DNA of 64,000 nucleotides from Actimicrobium sp047621665 (GTDB lineage Bacteria; Pseudomonadota; Gammaproteobacteria; Burkholderiales; Burkholderiaceae_D), in the NCBI GenBank assembly GCA_047621665.1, contig JBLHMB010000015.1:1-64000 (forward strand), given 5' to 3'. The first letter of the stretch is position 1. Each line of letters begins with the position of its first letter. Positions 34,200 to 42,856 of the stretch are shown in pieces. The position numbers were made by a program, and so were the translations under genes. The notes under the pieces are model-generated. The model worked only from the letters and a program-made list of their open reading frames with translations, had not been told where the DNA came from and did no database searches.

Positions 34200-35858
34200 T
34201 CAAGGCTGGAGCTGGTTGGAAACAATGACGCGGCGCGGATCGCTGGCGATGACACGCATCGGCATGCCACGTTGCTTGAGGTCGCGATAGGTGTCCGGGT
34301 GAATGATCGCGATTTCGCGGGCACGGGTACCGAAGCGCGCGGTCCATTGCGCGACGAAGACCTCGAGGTCGGGGATCCACAGTTCCGGTTGCTGGCTCAG
34401 GCCGAACTCCATCTCGTCGGCATGCGCGACCAGCGTCATGGTCCGCTCCAGATAGAACGGCAGTGCCTGTTCGTAACGGTTGACCATGTACATGTGGGTT
34501 TGCGGTGTCATCTCGGCTTGCACGGCCGGTACCAGATCGATGCCGGCCGCAAAGCGGCCAAGCGGATCATGACCTAGCATCACGCACTGGCCGGCCAGAT
34601 AGCCGGTGAGGGCGATCACCAGCACCGAGCGCTCAGTATGACGGCGGGCGAAGAAGGCCAGTGCGCCGCCAACAACAGCGATGGCCGCCGCAGCGGCAAC
34701 CCACGGTGCGTAAGCGGTGTAGAGCGGTAACTCGAACGCCGATTTTGCCAGTGGCGGGATGCGGTTGAATGTCGCCAGACCCGCCAATCCGATCGCGATC
34801 AGGATGCCGGCATTGATGGCCAGTGCCCGCTGCGTGACGTTGCGCAAAGTGCAGGCGATCAGCAAGGCAATCGCCGGGAAAATCGGCAAAATGTACGACG
34901 GCAGTTTCGAGCTGGACACGCTGAAAAAGAAAAAGATGAAAGCGGCCCAGACCAGCAGCATTTTTTCAGGCTGGAAGCCGCTGCCGCGATTGCGCACGCC
35001 TTGCCAGAAACCCTGCAGCAGCAAACCCAGCCACGGCACCATGCCTAGCACCAGCAGCGGTACGAAATAATAAATGGGTCCGGCGCGGTGATGAATCTTG
35101 CTGAAAAAGCGCTGGAAATGTTCGTGGATGAAAAAGAATTGCAGGAACTCCGGATTGTCGATCGACACCAGCACGAACCACGGTGTCGTGATCACAAAAA
35201 AGACCACCAGACCCCAGCCCGCATGCAGGCGCTTCCAGATCATCCAGTCGCGCGAGACAAAGGTATAAATGAACAGCACGGCGCCCGGCAGGACCACGCC
35301 GATCAGGCCTTTCGACATGACCGCCAGCGCCATGCCGGCCCAGCACACCAGCATGCCGTTGCGTTGTTCGTTGCCGGTGGCGTCATTGTGCTGCGCTACC
35401 AGCAGGCCGCACAGTGCCAGCGCCATCATCGCCGATAAACCCATGTCGAGCGTGTTGATGTGGCCCAGCATGGCCCACAGCAGACTTGATCCGAGTATCA
35501 GCGCCGCATCGAAACCGACGCGCCCGCCAAACACCTTGCGGCCGGTGTAGCCGACCGCGGCGATACCGATCAGTCCGCACAGACCTGTCCAGAAACGCGC
35601 CTGCCATTCACCGAGACCGAACAGCTCGAAGGTCAGCGCGGTCATCCAGACTTGCAATGGCGGCTTTTCAAAATACTTGATGCCGTTCAGGCGGGTCGTA
35701 ACCCAGTCACCGGTGGCCACCATCTCGCGCGCCATTTCGGCATAGCGGCCCTCATCGGTCGGCACCAGAATACGGGCATCGAGCGCGTAGAACCAGATGA
35801 AGCAGAAGAAGAGCGCGAGGGTCCAGACAAAAGCACGGGACTTGTAAAGATCGGTCAT
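34200..35858 (-). CDS. arnT: ArnT lipid A 4-amino-4-deoxy-L-arabinose transferase
   Basis: A 552-residue polytopic GT83/PMT-like enzyme that moves Ara4N from undecaprenyl phosphate to lipid A phosphate at the periplasmic face, giving cationic peptide and polymyxin resistance. The first periplasmic loop has ARILVPTDEGRYAEMAREMVATGDWVT with the catalytic DE pair, then YFEKPPLQVWM. About 11-12 helices are followed by a soluble C-terminal domain (about 440-552). The ATG at 35858 overlaps the stop of the Mth938 gene by four bases (ATGA). Confidence 0.93.
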   Translation of the reverse strand: MTDLYKSRAFVWTLALFFCFIWFYALDARILVPTDEGRYAEMAREMVATGDWVTTRLNGIKYFEKPPLQVWMTALTFELFGLGEWQARFWTGLCGLIGIAAVGYTGRKVFGGRVGFDAALILGSSLLWAMLGHINTLDMGLSAMMALALCGLLVAQHNDATGNEQRNGMLVCWAGMALAVMSKGLIGVVLPGAVLFIYTFVSRDWMIWKRLHAGWGLVVFFVITTPWFVLVSIDNPEFLQFFFIHEHFQRFFSKIHHRAGPIYYFVPLLVLGMVPWLGLLLQGFWQGVRNRGSGFQPEKMLLVWAAFIFFFFSVSSSKLPSYILPIFPAIALLIACTLRNVTQRALAINAGILIAIGLAGLATFNRIPPLAKSAFELPLYTAYAPWVAAAAAIAVVGGALAFFARRHTERSVLVIALTGYLAGQCVMLGHDPLGRFAAGIDLVPAVQAEMTPQTHMYMVNRYEQALPFYLERTMTLVAHADEMEFGLSQQPELWIPDLEVFVAQWTARFGTRAREIAIIHPDTYRDLKQRGMPMRVIASDPRRVIVSNQLQP

Positions 35859-36241
35859 CCGGCGACAGGTGCTTCGAAGATCAGCGCCAGCGCCACCTTG
35901 CGGCCTTCTGCCATCAAGATATTGTAGGTGCGGCACGCGGCCTTGTTATCCATGCATTCGACGCCGATGCGGCGCTCGGTCAGCGAAACACTCAGACGTG
36001 GATGGATAAAACGCTGGTGCGTTCCGGTGCCGAGAATGACGACATCCGGCTGCAGCGAGTTGATGTGCTCAAAGTGTTCGGACGTGAGTGCCTCGAAATT
36101 TGGTGCCGGCCAGTCGATTGGCGCCATTTCGGGCATGACCAGCAAGCTGGTCGTGTAATGACTCAGATTGATATCGACGCCATCGGCGTCGTACGAGGTC
36201 ACAGTTTGATATTGCTGGGTAGTGGTGTGGTGAAGCTTCAT
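35855..36241 (-). CDS. Mth938-like (DUF498) domain protein
   Basis: A 128-residue protein of the Mth938/NDUFAF3-like family: MKLHHTTTQQYQTVTSYDADGVDINLSHYTTSLLVMPEMAPIDW, PDVVILGTGTHQRFIHP, GVECMDNKAACRTYNILMAEGRKVALALI. Bacterial members have no established role. It is the first gene of the arn run, coupled to arnT by ATGA. It may be an older neighbour of the downstream aminotransferase gene rather than an Ara4N enzyme. The frame is open to 36325, but ATG 36241 matches the usual family start. Confidence 0.82.
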   Translation of the reverse strand: MKLHHTTTQQYQTVTSYDADGVDINLSHYTTSLLVMPEMAPIDWPAPNFEALTSEHFEHINSLQPDVVILGTGTHQRFIHPRLSVSLTERRIGVECMDNKAACRTYNILMAEGRKVALALIFEAPVAG

Positions 36242-36445
36242 GCGGTACGGCCCCGTCGGAAGGTTAACGTTCGGAGGCTGCATTGTAGCGGCAGACGTGG
36301 CATAAATGTTCCGGCTCGTACTCAATGCAGGGCCGAATGTCCGGATTTCCCGGTGTTAGCGATTGATAAATGCCGGCGCATTCGGCAAAATAGCTTTTTT
36401 TTCGCAATGCAACAAACACTGCCACCCGTTGAAGGAACCGTTACC

Positions 36446-37675
36446 GTGCGACCGATTCAGAAATCCAGAAAACTGGCAGACGTCTGTTATGACATCCGTG
36501 GTCCCGTGCTGGAAAAAGCCAAGCAAATGGAAGACGAAGGCCACAAGATCATCAAGCTCAACATCGGCAATCTGGCCGTGTTCGGTTTCGATGCCCCGGA
36601 CGAGATCGTGCAGGACATGATTCGCAACATGCAGAACGCGTCGGGCTATACCGATTCCAAAGGCTTGTTCGCACCGCGCAAAGCGATCATGCACTACACG
36701 CAGGAAAAAAATATCGCCGGCGTGACCATCGAGGATGTGTACCTCGGCAATGGCGCCTCCGAGCTGATCGTCATGAGCATGAATGCGCTGCTCAATACCG
36801 GCGACGAAGTGCTGGTGCCGGCTCCCGATTATCCGCTCTGGACCGCTGCGGTCAGCCTGTCGGGCGGCAATCCGGTGCATTACGTTTGCGACGAGCAGGC
36901 CGGCTGGTTTCCTGACATTGAAGACATCAAGCGCAAGATCAACGCCAATACGCGCGCCATCGTCGTCATCAATCCGAACAATCCGACCGGTGCACTGTAT
37001 CCCGATGCGCTGCTTTTGCAGATCGTCGAACTGGCACGCCAGCATCAGCTGATTATTTTTGCCGACGAGATTTACGACAAGGTGCTGTACGACGGCGTCA
37101 CGCATACCTCGATGGCTTCGCTGGCCGATGACGTGCTGTTCATCACCTTCAACGGACTGTCGAAAAACTATCGTTCGTGCGGTTATCGTGCCGGCTGGAT
37201 GGTCGTCTCCGGCCAGAAAAAACATGCCCGCGATTACATCGAGGGTCTCAACATGCTGACCTCGATGCGCCTGTGTGCGAATGCGCCGGGGCAGTACGCG
37301 ATCCAGACCGCGCTGGGTGGTTACCAGAGCATCAACGATCTGGTCGGTCCGGGCGGACGCTTGCTGCGTCAGCGTGATCTTGCACACAAGTTATTGACAG
37401 CCATACCGGGCGTTACCTGCGTCAAGCCCAAGTCCGCGTTGTACATGTTCCCGCGTCTGGATCCGGCCATGTATCCTATTGCCAACGATCAGGATTTCGC
37501 GTACCAGCTGTTGGCTGAGGAGCGGGTCCTGATCGTGCAGGGCACAGGTTTCAATTGCCCGACACCCGATCACTTCCGGGTCGTGTTCCTGCCCAATACC
37601 GATGATTTGACCGACGCGATGGGACGCATTGCGCGTTTCCTTGACGGCTATCGAAAAAGTCACGGCACTTCCTAA
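36446..37675 (+). CDS. alaA: AlaA-type pyridoxal-phosphate aminotransferase
   Basis: A class I aminotransferase of about 409 residues, beginning VRPIQKSRKLADVCYDIRGPVLEKAKQMEDEGHKIIKLNIGNLAVFGF, the AlaA (glutamate-pyruvate aminotransferase) N-terminus. INPNNPTGALY, FADEIYDKVLYDG and FNGLSKNYRSCGYRAGW hold the PLP contacts and the Schiff-base lysine. GTG 36446 has GAAGGA nine bases upstream and fits the family start. An ATG at 36407 (adding 13 residues) lacks a ribosome site but is possible. The enzyme makes alanine from pyruvate. The gene is 33 bases before hom and probably co-transcribed. Confidence 0.9.
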   Translation: MRPIQKSRKLADVCYDIRGPVLEKAKQMEDEGHKIIKLNIGNLAVFGFDAPDEIVQDMIRNMQNASGYTDSKGLFAPRKAIMHYTQEKNIAGVTIEDVYLGNGASELIVMSMNALLNTGDEVLVPAPDYPLWTAAVSLSGGNPVHYVCDEQAGWFPDIEDIKRKINANTRAIVVINPNNPTGALYPDALLLQIVELARQHQLIIFADEIYDKVLYDGVTHTSMASLADDVLFITFNGLSKNYRSCGYRAGWMVVSGQKKHARDYIEGLNMLTSMRLCANAPGQYAIQTALGGYQSINDLVGPGGRLLRQRDLAHKLLTAIPGVTCVKPKSALYMFPRLDPAMYPIANDQDFAYQLLAEERVLIVQGTGFNCPTPDHFRVVFLPNTDDLTDAMGRIARFLDGYRKSHGTS

Positions 37676-37708
37676 TCCAACAAGGCCGGCGATGGCGCCG
37701 GCTGCACC

Positions 37709-39031
37709 ATGAGCATAATTATGAAACCCATCAAAGTAGGCCTGCTAGGCATCGGTACCGTCGGTGCCGGCACATTCACTGTCCTCAAGCGCAATGCCGA
37801 AGAAATCAGCCGGCGTGCCGGACGCCGCATTGAGATCACCATGGTTGCGGATCTCGACGTCACGCGCGCGCACGCACTGACCAATGGCGAATGCGAAGTC
37901 GTCAATGACGCCAGCCTGATCATCAATCATCCCGAGATTGATATCGTCATCGAACTGATCGGTGGCGCGGGTATCGCCAGAACACTGGTGTTGCAGGCGA
38001 TTGCCAATGGCAAGCATGTGGTCACTGCCAACAAGGCGTTGCTGGCGCTGCACGGCAACGAAATTTTCAAGGCAGCGCAGGAGAAGGGCGTCATCGTCGC
38101 CTTCGAAGCGGCGGTCGCCGGTGGCATTCCGATCATCAAGGTACTGCGTGAAAGCCTGACTGCCAACCGGATTGAATGGGTGGCCGGCATCATCAACGGC
38201 ACCACCAATTTCATCCTCTCGGAGATGCGCGACAAGGGAATTGACTTCACCACCGCGCTCAGTGGCGCCATGCAGCTCGGTTATGCCGAAGCCGACCCGA
38301 CCGTCGATATCGAAGGCATCGACGCCGGCCACAAGGCCACGTTGATGGCGTCGATCGCGTTCGGTATTCCGGTCCAGTTCGGCAAGGCGCATGTCGAAGG
38401 CATCACGCAATTGCAGAGCGTCGATATCGGCTACGCCGAACAGCTCGGTTACCGCATCAAGCTGCTGGCCATCGCCAAGCGCACGCCGCTCGGTATCGAA
38501 TTGCGCGTGCATCCGACGCTGATCCCGACCCGGCGTCTGATCGCCAATGTCGAAGGCGCGATGAATGCGGTGCTGGTGCAAGCCGATGCAGTCGGCGCGA
38601 CCATGTATTACGGCAAGGGTGCCGGTGCCGAGCCGACTGCCTCGGCCGTCATTGCTGACCTGATCGACATCAGCCGGCTGTTCACGGCGCAGCCGGGCCA
38701 TCGGGTGCCGCATCTGGCCTTTCAGCCGGATGCGATGACCGATACGCCGATTCTGCCGATGGCCGAGATCACCACCAGCTACTACCTGCGCATGCATGTG
38801 GCCGACCAGCTTGGCGTGCTGGCGACCGTCACGCGCATCCTGGCCGACTCGGATATTTCGATCGACGCGATGCTGCAAAAAGAACCGGCAGGAGGGGCCA
38901 GCGAAACCGACATCATCATCCTGACGCATCTGACTCAGGAAAAATGCGTCGATGCCGCAATCGCGCGGATCGAAGCATTGGCGACGGTGATCGGGAAAGT
39001 CACGCGGATCCGGCTGGAAGAGCTGGAGTAA
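37709..39031 (+). CDS. hom: homoserine dehydrogenase
   Basis: A 440-residue NAD(P)-dependent enzyme that reduces aspartate semialdehyde to homoserine for threonine and methionine. KVGLLGIGTVGAGTFTVLKRN is the nucleotide-binding motif. ANKALLALHGNEIF, FEAAVAGGIPIIKVLRESL and INGTTNFILSEM follow. YAEADPTVDIEGIDAGHKATLMA contains the catalytic DxxG/K region. A C-terminal ACT domain (about 355-435) gives feedback control. ATG 37709 or 37721 (MKPIKVGL) can be the start. thrC, a frequent next gene in this order, is not here; a convergent antiporter gene follows. Confidence 0.94.
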   Translation: MSIIMKPIKVGLLGIGTVGAGTFTVLKRNAEEISRRAGRRIEITMVADLDVTRAHALTNGECEVVNDASLIINHPEIDIVIELIGGAGIARTLVLQAIANGKHVVTANKALLALHGNEIFKAAQEKGVIVAFEAAVAGGIPIIKVLRESLTANRIEWVAGIINGTTNFILSEMRDKGIDFTTALSGAMQLGYAEADPTVDIEGIDAGHKATLMASIAFGIPVQFGKAHVEGITQLQSVDIGYAEQLGYRIKLLAIAKRTPLGIELRVHPTLIPTRRLIANVEGAMNAVLVQADAVGATMYYGKGAGAEPTASAVIADLIDISRLFTAQPGHRVPHLAFQPDAMTDTPILPMAEITTSYYLRMHVADQLGVLATVTRILADSDISIDAMLQKEPAGGASETDIIILTHLTQEKCVDAAIARIEALATVIGKVTRIRLEELE

Positions 39032-39054
39032 CTGCGGCACGAATCAGTCGGGAA

Positions 39055-39082
39055 TGCCCTGCGGCAGAGTAACCGCAGGGCA
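39055..39082. repeat. 10-base stem hairpin with a motif shared with 49504-49521
   Basis: TGCCCTGCGG / CCGCAGGGCA around CAGAGTAA, between the convergent hom and antiporter genes. It can act as a terminator, although no T run is present. AACCGCAGGGCAGTGCAC (39071-39088) recurs with one mismatch at 49504-49521. Confidence 0.6.
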
Positions 39083-39113
39083 GTGCACAACACGCACCGC
39101 CACCATCACCACC

Positions 39114-40808
39114 TCAATGCCGCTCGCTCGCCATCTTCTCCAGCACGCAACGCATCATCCCCGCCGCCAGCTCCTCCTCACCGATCAGCACCTTGCCGAC
39201 TTGTTCCTTGCGCAGCAGCTCGGCTTCCGCGACGCTGTGAGTGCGTACTATGCATTCGATCATCGGGTTGAGCATGCGGGCGGTCTGGATCATCTTGCGG
39301 ACATGGAAAGTATCCGGCGTCGCGATGACCAGGAAGCTGGCGCGGGCAATATGGGCCTGGATCAGCACCGCGGGTTCGGCGGCATTGCCGGCGACGGCGG
39401 CGATATCCTGTTCACGCAATTGCTCGACGATGTCGCGGTTTTGTTCCGCCACCACAAAGTCGATGCGCTGTTCTGCCAGCTGCGCGGCGATGCGCCGGCC
39501 AACCCGGCCATAACCGACCAGCACGACCTGACCGCTCAGTTTGTGGTGCGCCGTCGTGGTCGGCAACTCTGCCAGCGGATCCATCGTGCGCTCCAGTTTA
39601 CGCGCCAGGCTGGAGCGCTTGCGTAGCCATTTTTGCGCCGGCTCGATGGTTGCAAACAGCACCGGATTGAGCGCAATCGAAATGATTGCGCCGGCCAGAA
39701 TCAGGCTCTGTCCTTCCTGCGGCAGCAAGCCCAACGAGACGCCCAGCGCCACCAGAATGAACGAGAACTCGCCGATCTGGGCCAGGCTGGCCGATACCGT
39801 CAGCGCGGTATTGAGCGGATAGCGCATCACCAGTACCAGTCCCAGCGCGACGATGGACTTGCCAAACATGATGATGGCGACCGTGACCACGACATGCCAA
39901 GGACTATGGATCAACACCATCGGATCGAACAGCATCCCCACCGAGACAAAGAACAGCACCGAAAACGCATCGCGCAATGGCAAGGTTTCGGTGGCAGCGC
40001 GCTGACTCAGTTCGGATTCACGCAGCACCATGCCGGCAAAGAAAGCACCCAGTGCAAACGACACGCCGAACAGCTTGGTCGCGCCAAAGGCAATGCCGAC
40101 GGCCGCTGCGATCACGCACAAGGTGAACAGTTCACGCGAGCCGGTCTTCGCTACCTGCCACAGGATCCACGGAAAGACCCGGCGTCCGACCACCAGCATG
40201 AAGATCAGAAAAGCCACCACCAGCCCAAGTGTCCTGGCCAGCGTCGGCCACAGGTCACCGGCGTCCGGCGCAACGTGACCACCCAGCGAACCCGATAAGG
40301 CGGGCAGCAACACCAGCGCCAGCACCATCACCAGATCTTCGACCACCAGCCAGCCAATCGCAATGCGGCCATTGAACGAGGCAAGCACGCCGCGATCCTC
40401 CAGCGCGCGCAGCAGTACGACGGTGCTGGCCACCGACAAGGCCAGACCAAACACCAGTCCGGCACCGATGCTCCAGCCCCATAGATGCGCGACGGCCATG
40501 CCCATTCCCGTTGCCACCGCGATCTGCAGGATCGCCCCGGGGATGGCTATGCCGCGCACTTCCAGCAGATCGTTCATCGAAAAATGCAGACCGACACCAA
40601 ACATCAGCAGCATCACGCCGATCTCGGCGAGTTGTCCGGCCAGCGCCATATCGGCGACGAAGCCGGGTGTCGCCGGCCCGATCGCCATACCGGCGACCAG
40701 ATAACCGATCAGGGCCGGGAGTTTCAGGCGGACAGCAATCATGCCAAACACCAGTCCGAGGACGAGCGCGTAAGCAATGGTGGAAATGAGGGCGGTATCG
40801 TGAGGCAT
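39114..40808 (-). CDS. CPA2 cation/proton antiporter of KefB/YbaL type
   Basis: A 564-residue protein. About 12 helices form the Na+/H+ exchanger domain (1-385), including PALIGYLVAGMAIGP, MLLMFGVGLHFSMNDL and GWLVVEDLVMVLALVLLP. A C-terminal TrkA-N/Rossmann domain (about 415-540) begins GQVVLVGYGRVGRRIAAQLAEQ. It probably exports K+ or another monovalent cation in exchange for protons under NAD(H)-type control. The lack of a KefF/KefG quinone-reductase partner favours YbaL over glutathione-gated KefB/KefC. Confidence 0.88.
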   Translation of the reverse strand: MPHDTALISTIAYALVLGLVFGMIAVRLKLPALIGYLVAGMAIGPATPGFVADMALAGQLAEIGVMLLMFGVGLHFSMNDLLEVRGIAIPGAILQIAVATGMGMAVAHLWGWSIGAGLVFGLALSVASTVVLLRALEDRGVLASFNGRIAIGWLVVEDLVMVLALVLLPALSGSLGGHVAPDAGDLWPTLARTLGLVVAFLIFMLVVGRRVFPWILWQVAKTGSRELFTLCVIAAAVGIAFGATKLFGVSFALGAFFAGMVLRESELSQRAATETLPLRDAFSVLFFVSVGMLFDPMVLIHSPWHVVVTVAIIMFGKSIVALGLVLVMRYPLNTALTVSASLAQIGEFSFILVALGVSLGLLPQEGQSLILAGAIISIALNPVLFATIEPAQKWLRKRSSLARKLERTMDPLAELPTTTAHHKLSGQVVLVGYGRVGRRIAAQLAEQRIDFVVAEQNRDIVEQLREQDIAAVAGNAAEPAVLIQAHIARASFLVIATPDTFHVRKMIQTARMLNPMIECIVRTHSVAEAELLRKEQVGKVLIGEEELAAGMMRCVLEKMASERH

Positions 40809-40958
40809 GGTCGGGGTTTTTCCTGTAATCCGGTAAAAACCGAGGACGTGGCGGGAAACGGCGGGCGCGTTCGGTGAGCAACCGGCTTGCCAAACACGCC
40901 CGGAACGCCGCGATTATCGCATTGCCGTGCGCGGCAGCCGGTATGGCGAATGAAAAAA

Positions 40959-41678
40959 CTACCTGTTGGTATTTTTTTCTGATACCGGCCAGCCCGTCAG
41001 TAATCCGGCTTCAAGATGCGGTGACGCGTCGGCTGCCGAGGCATGCGGACCCAATCCCGGCAGCACGCCCAGTAGCGGCGCGTCGAGGCGTGCCACCAGT
41101 GCTGCGATGTTATCCGTCAGGTATTCCATGTCGGGTTCGATCAGGTTGGCGACCCAGCCGGCCAGGTTCAGTCCACGTGAGCGGATTGCTTCGGCCGTCA
41201 GCAAGGCGTGACTGAGACAGCCCAGTCGCATGCCCACCACCAGCACCACCGGCAAGCCCAGTCGCTGTGCCAGATCAGCGGTGTCGGCCTCATCGGACAG
41301 GGGCACGCAAAAACCACCGACGCCTTCGACCACCACGGTCTCGGCACTGGCTGCCAGCTGGTGGTAGCAATCAAGCAGGTGTTCCAGCGAAACCGTCACG
41401 CCATCCCGGGCGGCGGCGATGTGCGGTGCTGCGGCGGCGTGCAGGATGTACGGTGCACGCAGGGCAGCCGGTAACGACAGGTTGCCGGCTGCAGCGAGTT
41501 GTTCGACATCGTCATTGACGAGCCGGCCGTCGACCAGGACGGCACCGGCGGCGACCGGCTTCATGCCGACCGCACCGAATCCGCCTTCGACCAGCAAATG
41601 CAGCAATGCGGCGCTGACCAGCGACTTGCCGACGCCGGTATCGGTGCCGGTGACAAAACATGCGAAGCGCGCGCTCAT
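40959..41678 (-). CDS. bioD: dethiobiotin synthetase
   Basis: A 239-residue ATP-dependent enzyme that closes the ureido ring of dethiobiotin from diaminopelargonate and CO2. The P-loop FVTGTDTGVGKSLVSAALLH, substrate segment GMKPVAAGA, VVVEGVGGFCVPL and LVVGMRLGCLSHALLTAEAI are all standard. The ATG overlaps bioF by four bases. It is the last gene of the bioA-F-D unit; bioB is not in the window. Confidence 0.93.
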   Translation of the reverse strand: MSARFACFVTGTDTGVGKSLVSAALLHLLVEGGFGAVGMKPVAAGAVLVDGRLVNDDVEQLAAAGNLSLPAALRAPYILHAAAAPHIAAARDGVTVSLEHLLDCYHQLAASAETVVVEGVGGFCVPLSDEADTADLAQRLGLPVVLVVGMRLGCLSHALLTAEAIRSRGLNLAGWVANLIEPDMEYLTDNIAALVARLDAPLLGVLPGLGPHASAADASPHLEAGLLTGWPVSEKNTNR

Positions 41679-42856
41679 GCTTGCAACGCGTTGAGTGCCG
41701 CGACCAGTTGTGCGACTTCTGCCCGCGAGTGGGCGGCCGACAGCGTGATACGCAACCGTCCGGTGCCGACCGGCACCGTCGGTGGCCGGATCGCACCGAC
41801 CCAGAGACCTTGTTCATACAGGCGGGTAGCGGCGGCCATCGTGTCGTCGTTGCTGCCGATGATGACTGGCTGTATCGGCGTTTCCGACAACAGGCAATGC
41901 CAGTGCTGCAACTGTAATTGGCTGCGGAATTCGCCGATCAGATTCGCCAGATGGGTACGCCGCAGCGCACCCTCGGCACCACTGATCAGGTCGATGCTGG
42001 TCAGCAGCGCATGCGCCAGCGCCGGTGGCGTCGCCGTACTGTAAATATAGGGCCGGGCGCGCTGCAGCAGCCATTCGATGACACTTTCGTGCGCTGCAAC
42101 GAAGGCACCACCGACACCGGCGGCCTTGCCCAGCGTCCCCATGTAGATCAATCGTGGCGAGCGGATACCGGCCTGCTCGAGCGCGCCACGGCCGTGCCGG
42201 CCCAGTACGCCAAAGCCATGTGCATCATCGACCAGCAACCAGGCGTCATGCTTTTCGCATACGGCCAGCAATTCGGCCAGCGGGGCCAGGTCGCCATCCA
42301 TGCTGAAGACGCTGTCAGTCACCACCATCTTGCCGGGGCTGCGACTGGCGGCCAGCATCAGCGCCAGCTGGTCGACCGCGCCGTGCGGATAGACCTGCAC
42401 GCTGGCACGCGACAGGCGTGCACCATCGATCAATGACGCGTGATTCAATTGTTCGCAAAACAAATCGGTATCGCGATCGGTCAGGGCGGACAGGATGGCC
42501 AGATTGGCCATGTAGCCGGTGCAGAAAGTCAGCGTACGGACTGCCTCGATATCGGGTGCCATGAATTCGGCCAGCCGTTCTTCGAGTAGCGCGTGGGCAC
42601 GCGAGTGACCGCTGATCAGATGCGATGCGCCGCTGCCTGCACCGTAGCGACTGGCTCCTTCGCGCAAGGCGGCAATGATGAGCGGATGGGAGGCCAGTCC
42701 GAGGTAATCATTGCTGCAGAACGCCAGCTTGGTAACACCGTCGACCTGCACCTGCGGTGCGCAAGGTGAGTCGGTGGTGCGGCGGCGCCGGCGCAGGCCG
42801 CGTGCGTCGAGTTGTTTCAGCTTTTGTTGCAGCGACGTGATCAGGTGCGTTGTCAT
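41675..42856 (-). CDS. bioF: 8-amino-7-oxononanoate synthase
   Basis: A 393-residue PLP enzyme that condenses pimeloyl-ACP/CoA with alanine in biotin synthesis. FCSNDYLGLASHPLI, GSGASHLISGHSRAHALLEERLA, LLVDDAHGFGVLGRHGRG and YMGTLGKAAGVGGAFV (PLP lysine) are clear. Length matches the family. It overlaps bioA and bioD by four bases on either side (ATGA), so the three are coupled. Confidence 0.94.
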   Translation of the reverse strand: MTTHLITSLQQKLKQLDARGLRRRRRTTDSPCAPQVQVDGVTKLAFCSNDYLGLASHPLIIAALREGASRYGAGSGASHLISGHSRAHALLEERLAEFMAPDIEAVRTLTFCTGYMANLAILSALTDRDTDLFCEQLNHASLIDGARLSRASVQVYPHGAVDQLALMLAASRSPGKMVVTDSVFSMDGDLAPLAELLAVCEKHDAWLLVDDAHGFGVLGRHGRGALEQAGIRSPRLIYMGTLGKAAGVGGAFVAAHESVIEWLLQRARPYIYSTATPPALAHALLTSIDLISGAEGALRRTHLANLIGEFRSQLQLQHWHCLLSETPIQPVIIGSNDDTMAAATRLYEQGLWVGAIRPPTVPVGTGRLRITLSAAHSRAEVAQLVAALNALQA

